Notes under the pieces: model-generated | Seen by the model: the letters and a program-made list of their open reading frames with translations, nothing else | Databases searched by the model: none | Told to the model about the DNA's origin: nothing | Made by a program: the position numbers and the translations under genes | Part shown: positions 50,510-61,564 of the stretch, piece after piece | How the letters are laid out: each line of letters opens with the position of its first letter | Numbering within the stretch: position 1 is the first letter of the stretch | DNA from: Atlantibacter subterraneus | Lineage (GTDB): Bacteria; Pseudomonadota; Gammaproteobacteria; Enterobacterales; Enterobacteriaceae | DNA length: 64,000 bases | Reading direction: 5' to 3' | NCBI RefSeq assembly: GCF_007570865.1 | Contig: NZ_VLPS01000008.1 | Span: 396,315-460,314, forward strand

Positions 50510-51961
50510 TTAACGCCGCCAGCGTCGCAGCAGGCGGCTACGCATCCCGGTATCAAAGCGCCAGATATGATCGAATATCCGCATGATGCCGGGTTTGCCG
50601 TGAGCGGACATCGCCACGGCATGAAACCGGTGCTGATGCACCCGCTGCAATGTTTTTACCTGGTTGACCACCTCATCCGGCAGGCGCTGGGCGATAAAAT
50701 CCGAGATCACCACCGCATCCGCATCCTGCCATACGCTGCTCTGCATCCTTTCAACGATCGACCTGAAACAGCTGGCGATATCCGTGCCGCCGCGAAACTG
50801 CTGGCTTAAAAACCGAATGGCCTGTTCGATGCCGTCCTGTCGGGAGAGCTCGTAACTCACCACCTCGGTGGAAAACAGCATAATAAAGCAACGTCGGCTG
50901 TCGGCCAGGGCGATGCGCATCAGCGCCAGGCAAAACGCTTTGGCGCACTGTTCATTAAAGCCGCCCATAGAGCCGGAGGTATCCACGCAGACGATAAACG
51001 GACCGCGCGGCTGTTCGTCTACGTCCTGATGGGTGACCGGGCGCTCGATGACCCGCTCTCGCCAGGCTTCGCCCTGGAGCCGATAGGTCAGTAGCTCATG
51101 CTCCACCAGCCGCCGGTAAAACTCATATTCCAGCTCGGTAATGCCCAGCGTGGCAAGCTCGGGGGGTAACAGGCGCAGGATATCGTCGCTGCGGTGAAGA
51201 CCTTCCACCTGCTCCGGCACCGTCGCCGGTTCGCGCACCAGGGTGCGGAAGGTCTCCATTGGGGAATCCTTCTTTGGGACGGATTTTGCCTCCCTGGAAC
51301 GCCCCAGCTGTGCCGCGAGCTTTTCCAGCTCCGGCTGGCTGGCAAGAAAATCGCCGTACTTCACGATCAGCTGATAGTCGCCGCGCTTCAACTGCCCGGC
51401 ACTCATGTCCCACAACCGGCCCGCCGCGTGATCGTTTTCTACCAGCACCTTTTCCAGCTGGCCGCTGAGGGTCATGCGTTCCTGCACTTCGCTTAACAGC
51501 TGTTCGCGTTCATCTTCCAGCAGCTGCTGATTCAGGGTAGTGGCCTGCACTATCAGGCTCAACCGCCAGCGCTGTAAGAATAAAGTATGCAGCGCCGGTG
51601 TAAACGTGGGGCTGGCCTGGGTGAGCTGCGCCGCCTGGGCGGCAAACGGCGAGTTCAGCTGTTCCAGACGGGATAATAGTTGCGGCAGCTGAACCAGCAG
51701 CTGTGAAGTGGAAAGCCGCTGGCTCTGCTGATAGCACTGCACCTCCTGCGCCAGCTCCACGGGCACCGGCACATCGTGAAGGCGGTTTTTTAACTGCTGT
51801 CGCCAGCGCGGAATATCCTCATGCAGCGCTTTCTTTAATTTCGGGTACTTTTCGAAGAACACCGCCAGCTGCGGCGAGGCCAGCAGCGCGATAATCAATT
51901 CTTCTATTAATTCCCCTTCGCTGATGGCCAGGATCGTGTTTAACGTATCCAGGGTGATCAT
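50510..51961 (-). CDS. viaA: VWA-domain protein ViaA, RavA partner
   Basis: A 483-residue protein with a helical N-terminal part and a C-terminal von Willebrand A domain. The MIDAS motif DTSGSMGG lies in [13 protein letters not shown]. It works with the MoxR ATPase RavA; in E. coli the pair affects respiratory complexes and aminoglycoside sensitivity under low energy. The ATG overlaps the ravA stop by 4 bases. Confidence 0.95.
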   Translation of the reverse strand: MITLDTLNTILAISEGELIEELIIALLASPQLAVFFEKYPKLKKALHEDIPRWRQQLKNRLHDVPVPVELAQEVQCYQQSQRLSTSQLLVQLPQLLSRLEQLNSPFAAQAAQLTQASPTFTPALHTLFLQRWRLSLIVQATTLNQQLLEDEREQLLSEVQERMTLSGQLEKVLVENDHAAGRLWDMSAGQLKRGDYQLIVKYGDFLASQPELEKLAAQLGRSREAKSVPKKDSPMETFRTLVREPATVPEQVEGLHRSDDILRLLPPELATLGITELEYEFYRRLVEHELLTYRLQGEAWRERVIERPVTHQDVDEQPRGPFIVCVDTSGSMGGFNEQCAKAFCLALMRIALADSRRCFIMLFSTEVVSYELSRQDGIEQAIRFLSQQFRGGTDIASCFRSIVERMQSSVWQDADAVVISDFIAQRLPDEVVNQVKTLQRVHQHRFHAVAMSAHGKPGIMRIFDHIWRFDTGMRSRLLRRWRR

Positions 51962-53451
51962 TGACGCGCCTGTTTTATCTGCGCGCCGACGTCCTGTAAG
52001 CTGGCCTCAATACGTCCCAGCCAGTCAGGCTGGATAAACAGGCATTTTTGCTGATCGCTAAAGCGGCTGTGCTGCTGGTGCCATTCATTATCCAGCTCGT
52101 CTAACTGCTGCTTAATTTCCGCCGGAATGCCTTCCGCCAGCGCGCCGGGCAATGACAATCGGCTGGCCTGCAGGCTGACATCGCGGATCTGCAAATGCTG
52201 GCTGCCGTCTACGTCCAGATTGAGGATTTGCGCAAAGCCGATACCGTTGAGTTTGCCGCGGATCTCCCCGCCTTTTTGCAGCCACTGATCGAGCTGTTCG
52301 CGATTGATCGTGACATGAATGACTTCCATATCATGGAGCTTGAGCGGTTTTTGCAATAGCAGCGTCAGCTCCGTCGCCTGCAAGGTTTCCGGAAGATGGT
52401 ATTGCGGGCGGCGGCTGAACATCCCGCCCTGTTTCACCACGGTCAGGGCGTTCTGGTCGCTCTTTTGCTGCTCCAGCTGCATCCTGCGCTGTTGAATAGC
52501 GCCGAGTTTTGTCAGCATCGCCTGCTGTTGCCAGGCGTGCCCGGTCATCAAAATTTCCATCTGCTGCTGCATCAGATTGCGGGCGGCGGCGTCATGCCAC
52601 AGGCAGTCTTTGAGTAAAATCAGGTCGATGGGCGCGACGGCGCTGCGACCGCTAAAAAACGCACAGGCCTGCAACAGGTGAATCGCTTTCTTCCAGCGTC
52701 GGTCCGAGACATAAGGTGCGTGCGGCTGGTTTTCCAGCTGCTGGCGCAGCAGGAAAACCAGTTCAAACACGTCGTCCGGTAGCGCGACATTGCCGATCTC
52801 TTTTTGCCACTGGGTAAATTCTTCATCGCTGATTTGCAGCGTAGCAGGCACCGGGTTTTCATTTTCGTCCTGCTGGCTAATCAGCATTGAGCGGAAGTTG
52901 CCTTTATCCTGGACTTTATCCAGCCACAGCCGGATTAGCATCCGGTCGTACAGTGCTTCCAGGCTGTTATCCGCATCCGGCAGTTCGTTAGAGGCCGCCA
53001 CCAGCAGGCGCATGGGGATTTTTTCTTCGAACGCCCCGTTACGAAAGCGGCGTTCGTTAATGGCAGTAAGCAGCGTGTTCAGGATAGCGGGCCCGGCTTT
53101 CCAGATTTCATCAAGAAACACGATTTCCGCTTCAGGAAGATAGCCCTGGGTTAGCCGCTCATAACGTCCTTCATCCTTCAGCGCCTGGATAGACAGCGGG
53201 CCGAATACCTCTTCCGGCGTGGAGAAGCGGGTCATCAGATATTCAAAGGCGCGGGCATGTTCGAAGGCGAATTTCAGGCGGCGGGCGATCAGGCTTTTGG
53301 CGATGCCTGGCGGGCCTAACAGAAAAACGCTCTCGCCGCTTAACGCCGCCAGCAGGCAAAGACGGATGGCGTGGCTGCGTTCGAAAAGCCCTTTTTCCAG
53401 TGCGGAGGCGAGCTTTGAAATTCTTTCAGCCAACAAATGGGGTTGAGCCAT
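51958..53451 (-). CDS. ravA: MoxR-family AAA+ ATPase RavA
   Basis: A 497-residue hexameric ATPase. Walker A is GPPGIAKS at residues 46-53, Walker B is [10 protein letters not shown], and a lid domain and a C-terminal discontinuous LARA domain follow. In E. coli RavA binds the lysine decarboxylase LdcI and, with ViaA, respiratory proteins. It is first in ravA-viaA and divergent from kup. Confidence 0.96.
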   Translation of the reverse strand: MAQPHLLAERISKLASALEKGLFERSHAIRLCLLAALSGESVFLLGPPGIAKSLIARRLKFAFEHARAFEYLMTRFSTPEEVFGPLSIQALKDEGRYERLTQGYLPEAEIVFLDEIWKAGPAILNTLLTAINERRFRNGAFEEKIPMRLLVAASNELPDADNSLEALYDRMLIRLWLDKVQDKGNFRSMLISQQDENENPVPATLQISDEEFTQWQKEIGNVALPDDVFELVFLLRQQLENQPHAPYVSDRRWKKAIHLLQACAFFSGRSAVAPIDLILLKDCLWHDAAARNLMQQQMEILMTGHAWQQQAMLTKLGAIQQRRMQLEQQKSDQNALTVVKQGGMFSRRPQYHLPETLQATELTLLLQKPLKLHDMEVIHVTINREQLDQWLQKGGEIRGKLNGIGFAQILNLDVDGSQHLQIRDVSLQASRLSLPGALAEGIPAEIKQQLDELDNEWHQQHSRFSDQQKCLFIQPDWLGRIEASLQDVGAQIKQARQ

Positions 53452-53569
53452 AATTAGTTTGCGTCCTTACCCTGAGGAAACGGCTTATGATGCAATTATA
53501 TACCTGCATCCGCTAATCCAAAGTGATGAACAACGGGCAGTGAGGTTATCGTCAAAAAGGAGTACGAAG

Positions 53570-53618
53570 TTTAGGGGTATTTTTTTGACGTGGACAGGCT
53601 GGATTCCATTTAGGGGTA
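53570..53618. repeat. Direct repeat TTTAGGGGTA upstream of kup
   Basis: TTTAGGGGTA occurs at 53570-53579 and again at 53609-53618, 39 bases apart, in the ravA-kup spacer. I know no regulator with this site. Confidence 0.7.
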
Positions 53619-53706
53619 CGATTTTGCCGTTAATCGTGCATACTGTGCGCTTTTTGTGGGCCAAGGGACTAAGCACACATCTGTTTTCCAACCAAAAGAT
53701 TAGTCT

Positions 53707-55575
53707 ATGAGCGCTGATAATAAGCAACCGCTGCCGGCAATAACGCTTGCGGCAATCGGGGTGGTGTACGGCGATATCGGAACCAGCCCACTTTATACGT
53801 TAAGAGAATGCCTTTCCGGCCAGTTTGGTTTTGGCGTAGAGCGGGATGCCGTCTTTGGTTTCCTCTCCCTGATCTTTTGGCTGCTAATTTTAGTGGTTTC
53901 CATTAAATACCTGACCTTCGTGATGCGCGCCGACAACGCCGGTGAAGGCGGGATTTTGACGCTCATGTCGCTGGCGGGGCGCAATACGTCAGCCAAAGCG
54001 ACATCCTGGCTGGTTATTCTCGGCCTGATTGGCGGCAGCTTCTTTTATGGCGAGGTGGTGATCACACCGGCTATCTCGGTGATGTCGGCTATCGAAGGTC
54101 TGGAAATTGCCGCACCGTCCCTTGATCCTTATATCGTGCCGCTGTCGATTATCGTCCTGACGCTGCTGTTTATGATCCAGAAGCACGGCACCGGCATGGT
54201 GGGCAAACTGTTTGCGCCGATTATGCTGGCTTGGTTTTTGATTCTGGCGGTATTGGGCGTGCGCAGCATCATCGCCAACCCGGAAGTGCTGCACGCGTTA
54301 AACCCAATATGGGCGGTGCATTTCTTCGTGGAATATAAGACCGTGTCTTTCTTTGCGCTGGGGGCGGTGGTGCTGTCGATTACCGGCGTTGAAGCGCTGT
54401 ACGCCGATATGGGCCACTTTGGCAAACTGCCGATCCGCATTGCATGGTTTAGCGTGGTGCTGCCTTCGCTGGTGCTGAACTACTTTGGCCAGGGCGCGCT
54501 GCTGCTGAAAACCCCGGAAGCGATTAAGAACCCGTTTTTTTTACTGGCACCCGACTGGGCGCTGATCCCGCTATTGATTATCGCCACCCTGGCGACGGTT
54601 ATCGCCTCGCAGGCGGTGATCTCCGGCGTGTTCTCGCTAACGCGCCAGGCGGTGCGTCTGGGCTATTTATCGCCGATGCGCATCATTCACACCTCGGAAA
54701 TGGAATCCGGGCAGATTTACATCCCCGCTATTAACTGGATGCTCTATTTCGCGGTAGTGATTGTGATCGTTAGCTTTGAACACTCCAGTAACCTGGCGGC
54801 GGCCTACGGTATCGCGGTCACCGGCACCATGGTGTTAACCTCGATTCTGTTTACCACTGTCGCCAATAAAAACTGGCACTGGAGCAAGATCCTGCTTGGG
54901 GTCATGTTCATCGGGTTTATGTGTATCGACGTGTCGCTGTTCACGGCTAACCTGTCCAAACTGCTGTCCGGTGGCTGGCTGCCGCTGACGTTAGGCCTGG
55001 TGATGTTTATCATTATGACCACATGGAAAAGCGAGCGCTTCCGTCTGCTGCGCCGGATGCATGAGCACGGTAACTCCCTGGAAGCGATGATCGCCTCGCT
55101 GGAAAAATCCCCGCCGGTGCGCGTGCCGGGCACGGCGGTGTACATGTCCAGGGCGCTGAACGTTATCCCTTTCGCGCTACTGCATAACCTTAAGCACAAC
55201 AAGGTGCTGCATGAGCGCGTGATCCTGCTGACCCTGCGTACTGAAGATGCGCCTTACGTCCACAACGTGCGCCGCGTGGCCATCGAACAGCTGTCGCCCA
55301 CCTTCTGGCGCGTGGTGGCCAGTTACGGCTGGCGCGAAACGCCGAATGTAGAAGAGGTGTTTCATCGCTGTGGGCTGGAAGGGCTGAGCTGCCGAATGAT
55401 GGAAACGTCGTTCTTTATGTCCCACGAGTCGCTGATTATCGGCAAGCGCCCCTGGTACCTGCGCCTGCGCGGTAAGCTATTCATGCTATTGCAGCGTAAC
55501 GCGCTGCGCGCCCCCGACCAGTTTGAGATCCCGCCAAACCGGGTGATCGAACTCGGTACTCAGGTCGAAATTTAA
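53707..55575 (+). CDS. kup: Low-affinity potassium transporter Kup
   Basis: A 622-residue K+/H+ symporter (TrkD), identical in length to E. coli. It has about 12 membrane helices in residues 10-440 and a cytoplasmic C-terminal domain. The family start [23 protein letters not shown] is visible near residue 15. It is a single gene with its own terminator. The 255-base spacer with divergent ravA contains a 10-base direct repeat. Confidence 0.97.
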   Translation: MSADNKQPLPAITLAAIGVVYGDIGTSPLYTLRECLSGQFGFGVERDAVFGFLSLIFWLLILVVSIKYLTFVMRADNAGEGGILTLMSLAGRNTSAKATSWLVILGLIGGSFFYGEVVITPAISVMSAIEGLEIAAPSLDPYIVPLSIIVLTLLFMIQKHGTGMVGKLFAPIMLAWFLILAVLGVRSIIANPEVLHALNPIWAVHFFVEYKTVSFFALGAVVLSITGVEALYADMGHFGKLPIRIAWFSVVLPSLVLNYFGQGALLLKTPEAIKNPFFLLAPDWALIPLLIIATLATVIASQAVISGVFSLTRQAVRLGYLSPMRIIHTSEMESGQIYIPAINWMLYFAVVIVIVSFEHSSNLAAAYGIAVTGTMVLTSILFTTVANKNWHWSKILLGVMFIGFMCIDVSLFTANLSKLLSGGWLPLTLGLVMFIIMTTWKSERFRLLRRMHEHGNSLEAMIASLEKSPPVRVPGTAVYMSRALNVIPFALLHNLKHNKVLHERVILLTLRTEDAPYVHNVRRVAIEQLSPTFWRVVASYGWRETPNVEEVFHRCGLEGLSCRMMETSFFMSHESLIIGKRPWYLRLRGKLFMLLQRNALRAPDQFEIPPNRVIELGTQVEI

Positions 55576-55581
55576 TTTCCC

Positions 55582-55614
55582 AACGCCTCTTCTGTGAAGG
55601 GGCGTTTTCTTTTT
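55582..55614 (+). terminator. Rho-independent terminator after kup
   Basis: AACGCCTCTTC pairs with GAAGGGGCGTT, including one G-U pair, around a TGT loop, and TTCTTTTT follows. Confidence 0.88.
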
Positions 55615-55634
55615 GCCGTCCTGCAACAAACGTG

Positions 55635-55660
55635 AGCGAAACGTTTCGATAGCGATCACA
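55635..55660 (+). promoter_or_regulatory. Upstream RbsR-like palindrome overlapping a CRP half-site
   Basis: AGCGAAACGTTTCGAT (55635-55650) resembles the main RbsR operator 79 bases downstream. It overlaps a CRP-like site TTCGA-TAGCGA-TCACA (55645-55660), in which one half is perfect. CRP activates rbs in E. coli. Confidence 0.65.
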
Positions 55661-55677
55661 TTTCTATAACGCGCCGA

Positions 55678-55707
55678 TTGTTTCCTGTTCGCCTTCTTCA
55701 CTACACT
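55678..55707 (+). promoter_or_regulatory. Probable rbs promoter
   Basis: TTGTTT (55678-55683) and TACACT (55702-55707) are 18 bases apart. This would place transcription start at the RbsR operator, about 30 bases before rbsD. Confidence 0.6.
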
Positions 55708-55713
55708 GCAATC

Positions 55714-55729
55714 AGCGAAACGTTTCGCT
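55714..55729 (+). promoter_or_regulatory. Main RbsR operator of the ribose operon
   Basis: AGCGAAACGTTTCGCT is a perfect LacI-family palindrome with a central CG, ending 14 bases before the rbsD ATG. It matches the known E. coli RbsR operator (AGCGAAACGTTTCGCT core). Confidence 0.92.
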
Positions 55730-55743
55730 AGTGGAGCAAAGAC

Positions 55744-56163
55744 ATGAAAAAAGGCACCGTTTTAAATGCTGACATCTCTCGGGTCATCTCACGTCTCGGT
55801 CATACCGATACGGTTGTTGTGTGTGATGCCGGGCTGCCCATCCCGAAAACGACTGAGCGTGTCGATCTGGCGCTGACTCAGGGCGTCCCCACCTTTATGC
55901 AGGTGTTGGATGTGGTAACTACCGAGATGCAGGTTGAAGCGGCGATCCTTGCGCAGGAAATTAAACAACACAATCCGCAGCTCCACGAAACGTTGCTCGG
56001 CCACATTGAGCAACTGCAACAACACCAGGGAAACACCATTGAAATTCGTTACATCACGCATGAACAGTTCAAAGTAAATACCGCTGCCAGCCAGGCGGTC
56101 ATTCGCAGCGGGGAGTGCTCCCCGTATGCGAATATTATTCTCTGTGCCGGCGTAACCTTCTGA
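55744..56163 (+). CDS. rbsD: D-ribose pyranase
   Basis: A 139-residue enzyme that interconverts the pyranose and furanose forms of ribose, supplying the furanose used by RbsK. The catalytic histidine H20 lies in [17 protein letters not shown]. The C-terminal [17 protein letters not shown] segment is conserved. It is the first gene of rbsDACBKR, with the RbsR operator immediately upstream. Confidence 0.97.
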   Translation: MKKGTVLNADISRVISRLGHTDTVVVCDAGLPIPKTTERVDLALTQGVPTFMQVLDVVTTEMQVEAAILAQEIKQHNPQLHETLLGHIEQLQQHQGNTIEIRYITHEQFKVNTAASQAVIRSGECSPYANIILCAGVTF

Positions 56164-56170
56164 GGCCGAC

Positions 56171-57673
56171 ATGGACGCATTACTGCAACTCAAGGGGATT
56201 GATAAGTCATTCCCCGGTGTGAAAGCCCTCTCCGGCGCGGCGCTGAATGTCTATTCAGGCCGCGTTATGGCATTGGTTGGCGAAAACGGTGCCGGTAAGT
56301 CCACCATGATGAAAGTGCTGACCGGCATCTATCAACGTGATGCCGGCTCGCTGAAATGGCTGGGACAAGAGACCACGTTTACCGGTCCGAAATCGTCTCA
56401 GGAAGCGGGCATCGGCATTATCCACCAGGAACTCAACCTTATCCCGCAACTGACCATTGCGGAAAACATCTTCCTGGGCCGCGAATTCGTTAACCGGTTT
56501 GGCAAAATCGACTGGAAAACCATGTATGCCGAAGCCGACAAACTGCTCGCCAGACTCAATCTGCGCTTTAACAGCCACCGGCTGGTGGGCGAGCTGTCTA
56601 TCGGCGATCAGCAGATGGTGGAGATCGCCAAGGTGCTGAGCTTTGAATCCAAAGTCATCATCATGGATGAACCTACCGACGCGCTGACGGATACCGAAAC
56701 CGAGTCGTTGTTCCGCGTGATCCGGGAGCTAAAAGCCCAGGGCCGCGGCATTGTGTATATCTCCCACCGCATGAAAGAGATTTTCGAGATCTGTGATGAC
56801 GTTACCGTGTTCCGCGACGGGCAATTTATTGCCGAACGCGAGGTGGCGACGCTGAACGAAGATACGCTGATTGAAATGATGGTGGGCCGCAAGCTGGAAG
56901 ACCAGTATCCACATCTGGACAAAGCGCCGGGCGAGGTGCGGCTGAAGGTCGATAACCTGTGCGGGCCTGGTGTCAACAATGTCTCCTTTAGCTTACGCAA
57001 AGGGGAGATCCTTGGCGTAGCCGGGCTGATGGGCGCAGGGCGTACCGAGCTGATGAAAGTGCTGTACGGCGCGCTGCCGCGCACCAGCGGCTACGTCGCG
57101 CTCGACGGCCACGAAGTGGTAACCCGCTCGCCGCAGGACGGCCTGGCGAACGGCATCGTGTATATCTCAGAAGACCGTAAGCGCGATGGCTTAGTGCTGG
57201 GCATGTCGGTGAAAGAAAATATGTCCCTGACCGCGCTGCGCTATTTCAGCCGCAGCGGCGGTGGCCTGAAACATCAGGACGAGCAGCAGGCGGTCAGCGA
57301 TTTTATCCGGCTGTTTAACGTCAAAACCCCGTCCATGGATCAGGCGATCGGCCTGCTCTCCGGCGGTAATCAGCAGAAAGTGGCGATTGCCCGCGGCCTG
57401 ATGACCCGCCCGAAAGTGCTGATCCTCGATGAACCGACGCGCGGCGTCGACGTGGGTGCCAAGAAAGAGATTTACCAGTTAATCAACCAGTTCAAAGCTG
57501 ATGGCTTAAGCATCATTCTGGTCTCGTCTGAGATGCCGGAAGTGTTGGGCATGAGCGATCGCATCATGGTGATGCACGAGGGGCATCTCGGCGGTGAATT
57601 CACGCGCGAGCAGGCCACTCAGGAAGTGCTGATGGCGGCGGCTGTTGGCAAGCTAAACCGCGCAGGAGTATGA
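56171..57673 (+). CDS. rbsA: Ribose ABC transporter ATP-binding protein RbsA
   Basis: A 500-residue protein with two fused ATPase domains. The first has a full Walker [10 protein letters not shown] (37-45). The second has the degenerate loop GLMGAGRTE but a complete [15 protein letters not shown] signature and [11 protein letters not shown]alker B, as usual for sugar ATPases of this type. It starts 7 bases after rbsD and overlaps rbsC signals. Confidence 0.97.
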   Translation: MDALLQLKGIDKSFPGVKALSGAALNVYSGRVMALVGENGAGKSTMMKVLTGIYQRDAGSLKWLGQETTFTGPKSSQEAGIGIIHQELNLIPQLTIAENIFLGREFVNRFGKIDWKTMYAEADKLLARLNLRFNSHRLVGELSIGDQQMVEIAKVLSFESKVIIMDEPTDALTDTETESLFRVIRELKAQGRGIVYISHRMKEIFEICDDVTVFRDGQFIAEREVATLNEDTLIEMMVGRKLEDQYPHLDKAPGEVRLKVDNLCGPGVNNVSFSLRKGEILGVAGLMGAGRTELMKVLYGALPRTSGYVALDGHEVVTRSPQDGLANGIVYISEDRKRDGLVLGMSVKENMSLTALRYFSRSGGGLKHQDEQQAVSDFIRLFNVKTPSMDQAIGLLSGGNQQKVAIARGLMTRPKVLILDEPTRGVDVGAKKEIYQLINQFKADGLSIILVSSEMPEVLGMSDRIMVMHEGHLGGEFTREQATQEVLMAAAVGKLNRAGV

Positions 57674-57675
57674 CA

Positions 57676-58641
57676 ATGAGTTCCCAGACTATCACTGGCC
57701 GTCGCTATTTCACCAAAGCGTGGCTGTTAGAGCAAAAATCGCTGATTGCCCTGCTGGTGCTCATTGCGGTGGTTTCCACCATGAGCCCGAACTTCTTTAC
57801 CGTGAATAACCTGTTCAACATTCTCCAGCAAACGTCGGTCAACGCCATTATGGCGGTAGGCATGACGCTGGTTATCCTCACCTCGGGTATCGATCTGTCC
57901 GTCGGTTCCCTGCTGGCATTAACCGGCGCGGTCGCGGCCTCAATTGTTGGGCTGGAAGTAAACGCGCTGGTGGCGGTGGCGGGCGCGCTGGCGCTTGGCG
58001 CGGCGATTGGCGGCGTGACTGGCGTAGTGGTCGCTAAAGGGCGCGTGCAGGCATTTATCGCCACGCTGGTGATGATGCTGCTACTGCGCGGCGTCACCAT
58101 GGTGTACACCGACGGTAGCCCGATTAATACCGGGTTCTCTGACAATGCCGATCTGTTTGGCTGGTTCGGCATTGGCCGCCCGCTGGGCATCCCGACGCCG
58201 GTGTGGATCATGGCGGTAGTCTTCCTTGCCGCCTGGTATATGCTGCATCACACCCGTCTGGGCCGTTATATCTATGCGCTGGGCGGTAACGAAGCGGCGA
58301 CGCGCCTGTCAGGCATCAGCGTCAATAAAGTCAAAATCATCGTTTATTCGCTGTCCGGCATGCTGGCCGCGCTGGCGGGTGTGATCGAAGTGGCGCGTCT
58401 CTCTTCCGCGCAGCCGACCGCCGGTACCGGCTATGAGCTGGACGCCATCGCGGCGGTGGTGCTGGGCGGTACCAGCCTGGCGGGCGGTAAAGGCCGTATT
58501 GTGGGTACGCTGATCGGTGCGCTGATCCTCGGCTTCCTGAACAACGGACTGAATTTATTAGGTGTTTCTTCCTATTACCAGATGATCGTTAAAGCAGTCG
58601 TCATTCTGCTGGCGGTACTGGTAGACAACAAAAAGCAGTAA
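57676..58641 (+). CDS. rbsC: Ribose ABC transporter permease RbsC
   Basis: A 321-residue inner-membrane permease with about ten hydrophobic segments. The family pattern [21 protein letters not shown] is clear. I chose the ATG at 57676 and not that at 57670: AGGAG ends only one base before the first but 7 bases before the second, and 321 residues equals E. coli. Confidence 0.95.
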   Translation: MSSQTITGRRYFTKAWLLEQKSLIALLVLIAVVSTMSPNFFTVNNLFNILQQTSVNAIMAVGMTLVILTSGIDLSVGSLLALTGAVAASIVGLEVNALVAVAGALALGAAIGGVTGVVVAKGRVQAFIATLVMMLLLRGVTMVYTDGSPINTGFSDNADLFGWFGIGRPLGIPTPVWIMAVVFLAAWYMLHHTRLGRYIYALGGNEAATRLSGISVNKVKIIVYSLSGMLAALAGVIEVARLSSAQPTAGTGYELDAIAAVVLGGTSLAGGKGRIVGTLIGALILGFLNNGLNLLGVSSYYQMIVKAVVILLAVLVDNKKQ

Positions 58642-58667
58642 CTGATTACTCTACAGGACATCTGACT

Positions 58668-59555
58668 ATGAACATGAAAAAACTGGCTACCCTGGTTTCT
58701 GCTGTTGCATTAAGCGCCACCGTGAGCGCCAACGCCATGGCGAAAGATACAATCGCGCTGGTTATCTCCACGCTGAATAACCCGTTCTTTGTGTCATTAA
58801 AAGATGGCGCGCAGAAAGAAGCCGATAAGCTGGGGTATAACCTGGTGGTGCTGGATTCCCAGAACAACCCGGCTAAAGAGCTTGCCAACGTTCAGGATCT
58901 GACCGTTCGCGGAACGAAATTACTGCTGATCAACCCAACCGATTCTGACGCAGTGGGTAACGCCGTGAAGATGGCGAACCAGGCGAAAATTCCGGTGATC
59001 ACGCTGGACCGTATGGCCTCTAAAGGCGACGTAGTCAGCCACGTAGCGTCTGATAACGTGGCAGGCGGCAAAATGGCTGGTGACTTTATCGCTAAAAAAC
59101 TGGGTGAGGGCGCGAAAGTGATCGAGCTGCAGGGTATTGCAGGCGCTTCTGCGGCACGCGAGCGTGGTGAAGGCTTTAAGCAGGCCACTGCGGCCCATAA
59201 ATTTACCGTGCTGGCGAGCCAGCCGGCTGACTTCGACCGCACCAAGGGCCTGAACGTGATGCAAAACCTGCTGACCGCGCATCCGGACGTGCAGGCTGTA
59301 TTTGCCCAGAACGATGAAATGGCGCTGGGCGCACTGCGCGCGCTGCAAACCGCCGGTAAATCCGACGTGCTGGTGGTGGGTTTTGACGGCACCGCCGACG
59401 GTGTAAAAGCGGTTGAAGGCGGCAAATTAGGCGCAACCGTGGCGCAAATGGCCGACCAGATTGGCGTTATCGGTGTGGAAACTGCGGATAAAGTGCTGAA
59501 AGGCGAAAAAGTTGAGAAGCAAATCCCGGTTGAGCTGAAGCTGGTTACCAAATAA
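58668..59555 (+). CDS. rbsB: Periplasmic ribose-binding protein RbsB
   Basis: A 295-residue binding protein that delivers ribose to RbsAC and to the Trg chemoreceptor. The Sec signal peptide ([20 protein letters not shown]) is cleaved after ANAMA, giving [16 protein letters not shown]. The ribose-binding residues in [11 protein letters not shown] and VVGFDGT are conserved. Confidence 0.97.
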   Translation: MNMKKLATLVSAVALSATVSANAMAKDTIALVISTLNNPFFVSLKDGAQKEADKLGYNLVVLDSQNNPAKELANVQDLTVRGTKLLLINPTDSDAVGNAVKMANQAKIPVITLDRMASKGDVVSHVASDNVAGGKMAGDFIAKKLGEGAKVIELQGIAGASAARERGEGFKQATAAHKFTVLASQPADFDRTKGLNVMQNLLTAHPDVQAVFAQNDEMALGALRALQTAGKSDVLVVGFDGTADGVKAVEGGKLGATVAQMADQIGVIGVETADKVLKGEKVEKQIPVELKLVTK

Positions 59556-59594
59556 TCCGGACGTTACATAAAGTAATAAGAAAAGCAGGGCACC

Positions 59595-59616
59595 GCGCCA
59601 CCCACTCGGGTGGCGC
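59595..59616 (+). other. Intercistronic hairpin rbsB-rbsK
   Basis: GCGCCACCC/GGGTGGCGC is a perfect 9-bp stem with a 4-base loop, followed by ATTTT, about 40 bases after the rbsB stop. It probably stabilises rbsB mRNA or partly terminates, lowering rbsK and rbsR expression. Confidence 0.7.
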
Positions 59617-59636
59617 ATTTTGACTGGAACCCGAAA

Positions 59637-60566
59637 ATGAAGACTACTGGCAAGCTGGTTGTTCTGGGCAGTATCAATGCCGATCATATCCTTAATCTTG
59701 AATCCTTCCCGCAGCCGGGTGAAACCCTGACCGGCAGCCAGTACCAGGTGGCTTTTGGCGGTAAAGGCGCGAATCAGGCAGTTGCCGCCGGGCGTAGCGG
59801 CGCGGATATCGCGTTTATCGCCTGCGTGGGCGATGACGATACCGGGCGTCGGGTCTGCACCCAGTTAGCCAGCGATAATATTGATATCTCGCCGGTGGAA
59901 ACCATTGAAGGTGAATCCACGGGCGTGGCGCTCATTTTCGTTAACGCGGAAGGTGAGAACGTCATTGGCATCAGCGCCGGGGCCAACAGCGCGCTGACGC
60001 CGCAACGCGTTACTGCGCGGCACGATCTTATCGCCCAGGCTTCCGCGCTGTTAATGCAGCTGGAATCGCCGGTGGAAAGCGTGGTGGCTGCCGCGAAAAT
60101 CGCCCATCAGAATAACACGACCGTGATCCTCAACCCGGCTCCGGCACGCGAGTTGTCTGACGAACTGCTGAGCCTGGTCGATATCATCACCCCCAATGAA
60201 ACAGAAGCAGAAAAGCTGACCGGCGTGAAGGTCGCAACTGATGAGGATGCCGCACAGGCGGCTAAGCGGTTACACGATAAAGGCATCGGCACGGTGATCA
60301 TCACCTTAGGCAGCCGTGGCGTATGGGCCAGCCGTGACGGCCAGGGGCAGCGCATACCGGGCTTTAAAGTTAATGCCGTGGATACCATTGCCGCAGGCGA
60401 TACGTTTAATGGCGCGTTAGTCACCGCTTTACTGGAAGAGAAACCGCTGCCGGACGCGATTCGCTTCGCCCATGCCGCTGCGGCTATCGCCGTGACCCGG
60501 CGCGGCGCACAGCCTTCCGTTCCTTGGCGTCATGAAATCGACGATTTCTTACAACAGCAGGGGTAA
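59637..60566 (+). CDS. rbsK: Ribokinase
   Basis: A 309-residue PfkB-family kinase that phosphorylates D-ribose to ribose-5-phosphate. N-terminal GGKGANQAVAAGRSG and C-terminal DTIAAGDTFNGAL with the catalytic aspartate are the two PfkB signatures. I chose the ATG at 59637 (MKTTGKLVVLGSINADH), the E. coli length; the earlier GTG lies inside the hairpin. Confidence 0.96.
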   Translation: MKTTGKLVVLGSINADHILNLESFPQPGETLTGSQYQVAFGGKGANQAVAAGRSGADIAFIACVGDDDTGRRVCTQLASDNIDISPVETIEGESTGVALIFVNAEGENVIGISAGANSALTPQRVTARHDLIAQASALLMQLESPVESVVAAAKIAHQNNTTVILNPAPARELSDELLSLVDIITPNETEAEKLTGVKVATDEDAAQAAKRLHDKGIGTVIITLGSRGVWASRDGQGQRIPGFKVNAVDTIAAGDTFNGALVTALLEEKPLPDAIRFAHAAAAIAVTRRGAQPSVPWRHEIDDFLQQQG

Positions 60567-60569
60567 CGC

Positions 60570-61562
60570 TTGGCGACGATGAAGGATGTTGCTCGCCTGG
60601 CGGGCGTTTCCACCTCTACGGTTTCACACGTCATTAATAACGATCGCTTCGTGAGCGAAGCGATTCGTTCAAAAGTGAATGACGCGGTAAAAACCCTGAA
60701 CTATGCCCCCTCGGCGCTGGCGCGCAGCCTGAAGCTCAACCAGACCCGCACCATCGGGATGCTGATCACCGCCAGTAGTAACCCCTTCTTCTCAGAAATC
60801 GTCCGCGGCGTGGAGCGCAGCTGCTTTGAGCGCGGCTACAGCCTGGTGCTGTGCAATACCGAAGGCGACGAACAGCGTATGAACAGCAATCTGGAAACGC
60901 TGATGCAAAAGCGCGTTGATGGACTATTGCTGTTATGTACCGAAACGCACCAGCCGTCCGCCGAAATCATGACGCGTTATCCTTCTATCCCTACCGTGAT
61001 GATGGACTGGGCGCCCTTCGACGGCGACAGCGATCTGATCCAGGATAACTCGCTGCTGGGCGGTGAAATCGCGACTCAGCACCTGATTGATAAAGGTTAT
61101 CGCCGCATCGCCTGTATTACCGGGCCGCTGGATAAAACCCCGTCGCGCCTGCGGCTGGACGGCTATCGTAATGCGATGGCGCGCGCCGGGCTGGCCATTC
61201 CTGACGGCTATGAGATCACCGGCGACTTTGAGTTTTCCAGCGGATTTAGCGCCATGAACGCCCTGCTGGCATTACCCCAGCGTCCCGAGGCGGTGTTTAC
61301 CGGCAATGATGCGATGGCGGTGGGCGCATATCAGGCGCTGTATCAGGCCGGGCTGAGCATTCCGAAAGATATGGCGCTGGTGGGATACGACGATATTGAA
61401 CTCGCGCGCTATATGACCCCGCCGCTGACTACCGTTCATCAACCAAAAGATGAACTGGGTGAGCTGGCTATTGATGTGCTGATCCATCGCATGGCGCAGC
61501 CGGGGCTTGCCCAGCAGCGCCTGCAACTCACGCCGGAGCTGATCGCGCGCGGCTCGTCTTGA
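60570..61562 (+). CDS. rbsR: Ribose operon repressor RbsR
   Basis: A 330-residue LacI-family repressor with an N-terminal helix-turn-helix ([20 protein letters not shown]) and a hinge helix ([14 protein letters not shown]), followed by a periplasmic-binding-like ribose domain. It starts with TTG at 60570, 3 bases after rbsK, giving the E. coli length. It is the last gene of the operon it represses. Its stop lies 2 bases from the convergent hsrA stop. Confidence 0.96.
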   Translation: MATMKDVARLAGVSTSTVSHVINNDRFVSEAIRSKVNDAVKTLNYAPSALARSLKLNQTRTIGMLITASSNPFFSEIVRGVERSCFERGYSLVLCNTEGDEQRMNSNLETLMQKRVDGLLLLCTETHQPSAEIMTRYPSIPTVMMDWAPFDGDSDLIQDNSLLGGEIATQHLIDKGYRRIACITGPLDKTPSRLRLDGYRNAMARAGLAIPDGYEITGDFEFSSGFSAMNALLALPQRPEAVFTGNDAMAVGAYQALYQAGLSIPKDMALVGYDDIELARYMTPPLTTVHQPKDELGELAIDVLIHRMAQPGLAQQRLQLTPELIARGSS

Positions 61563-61564
61563 GC

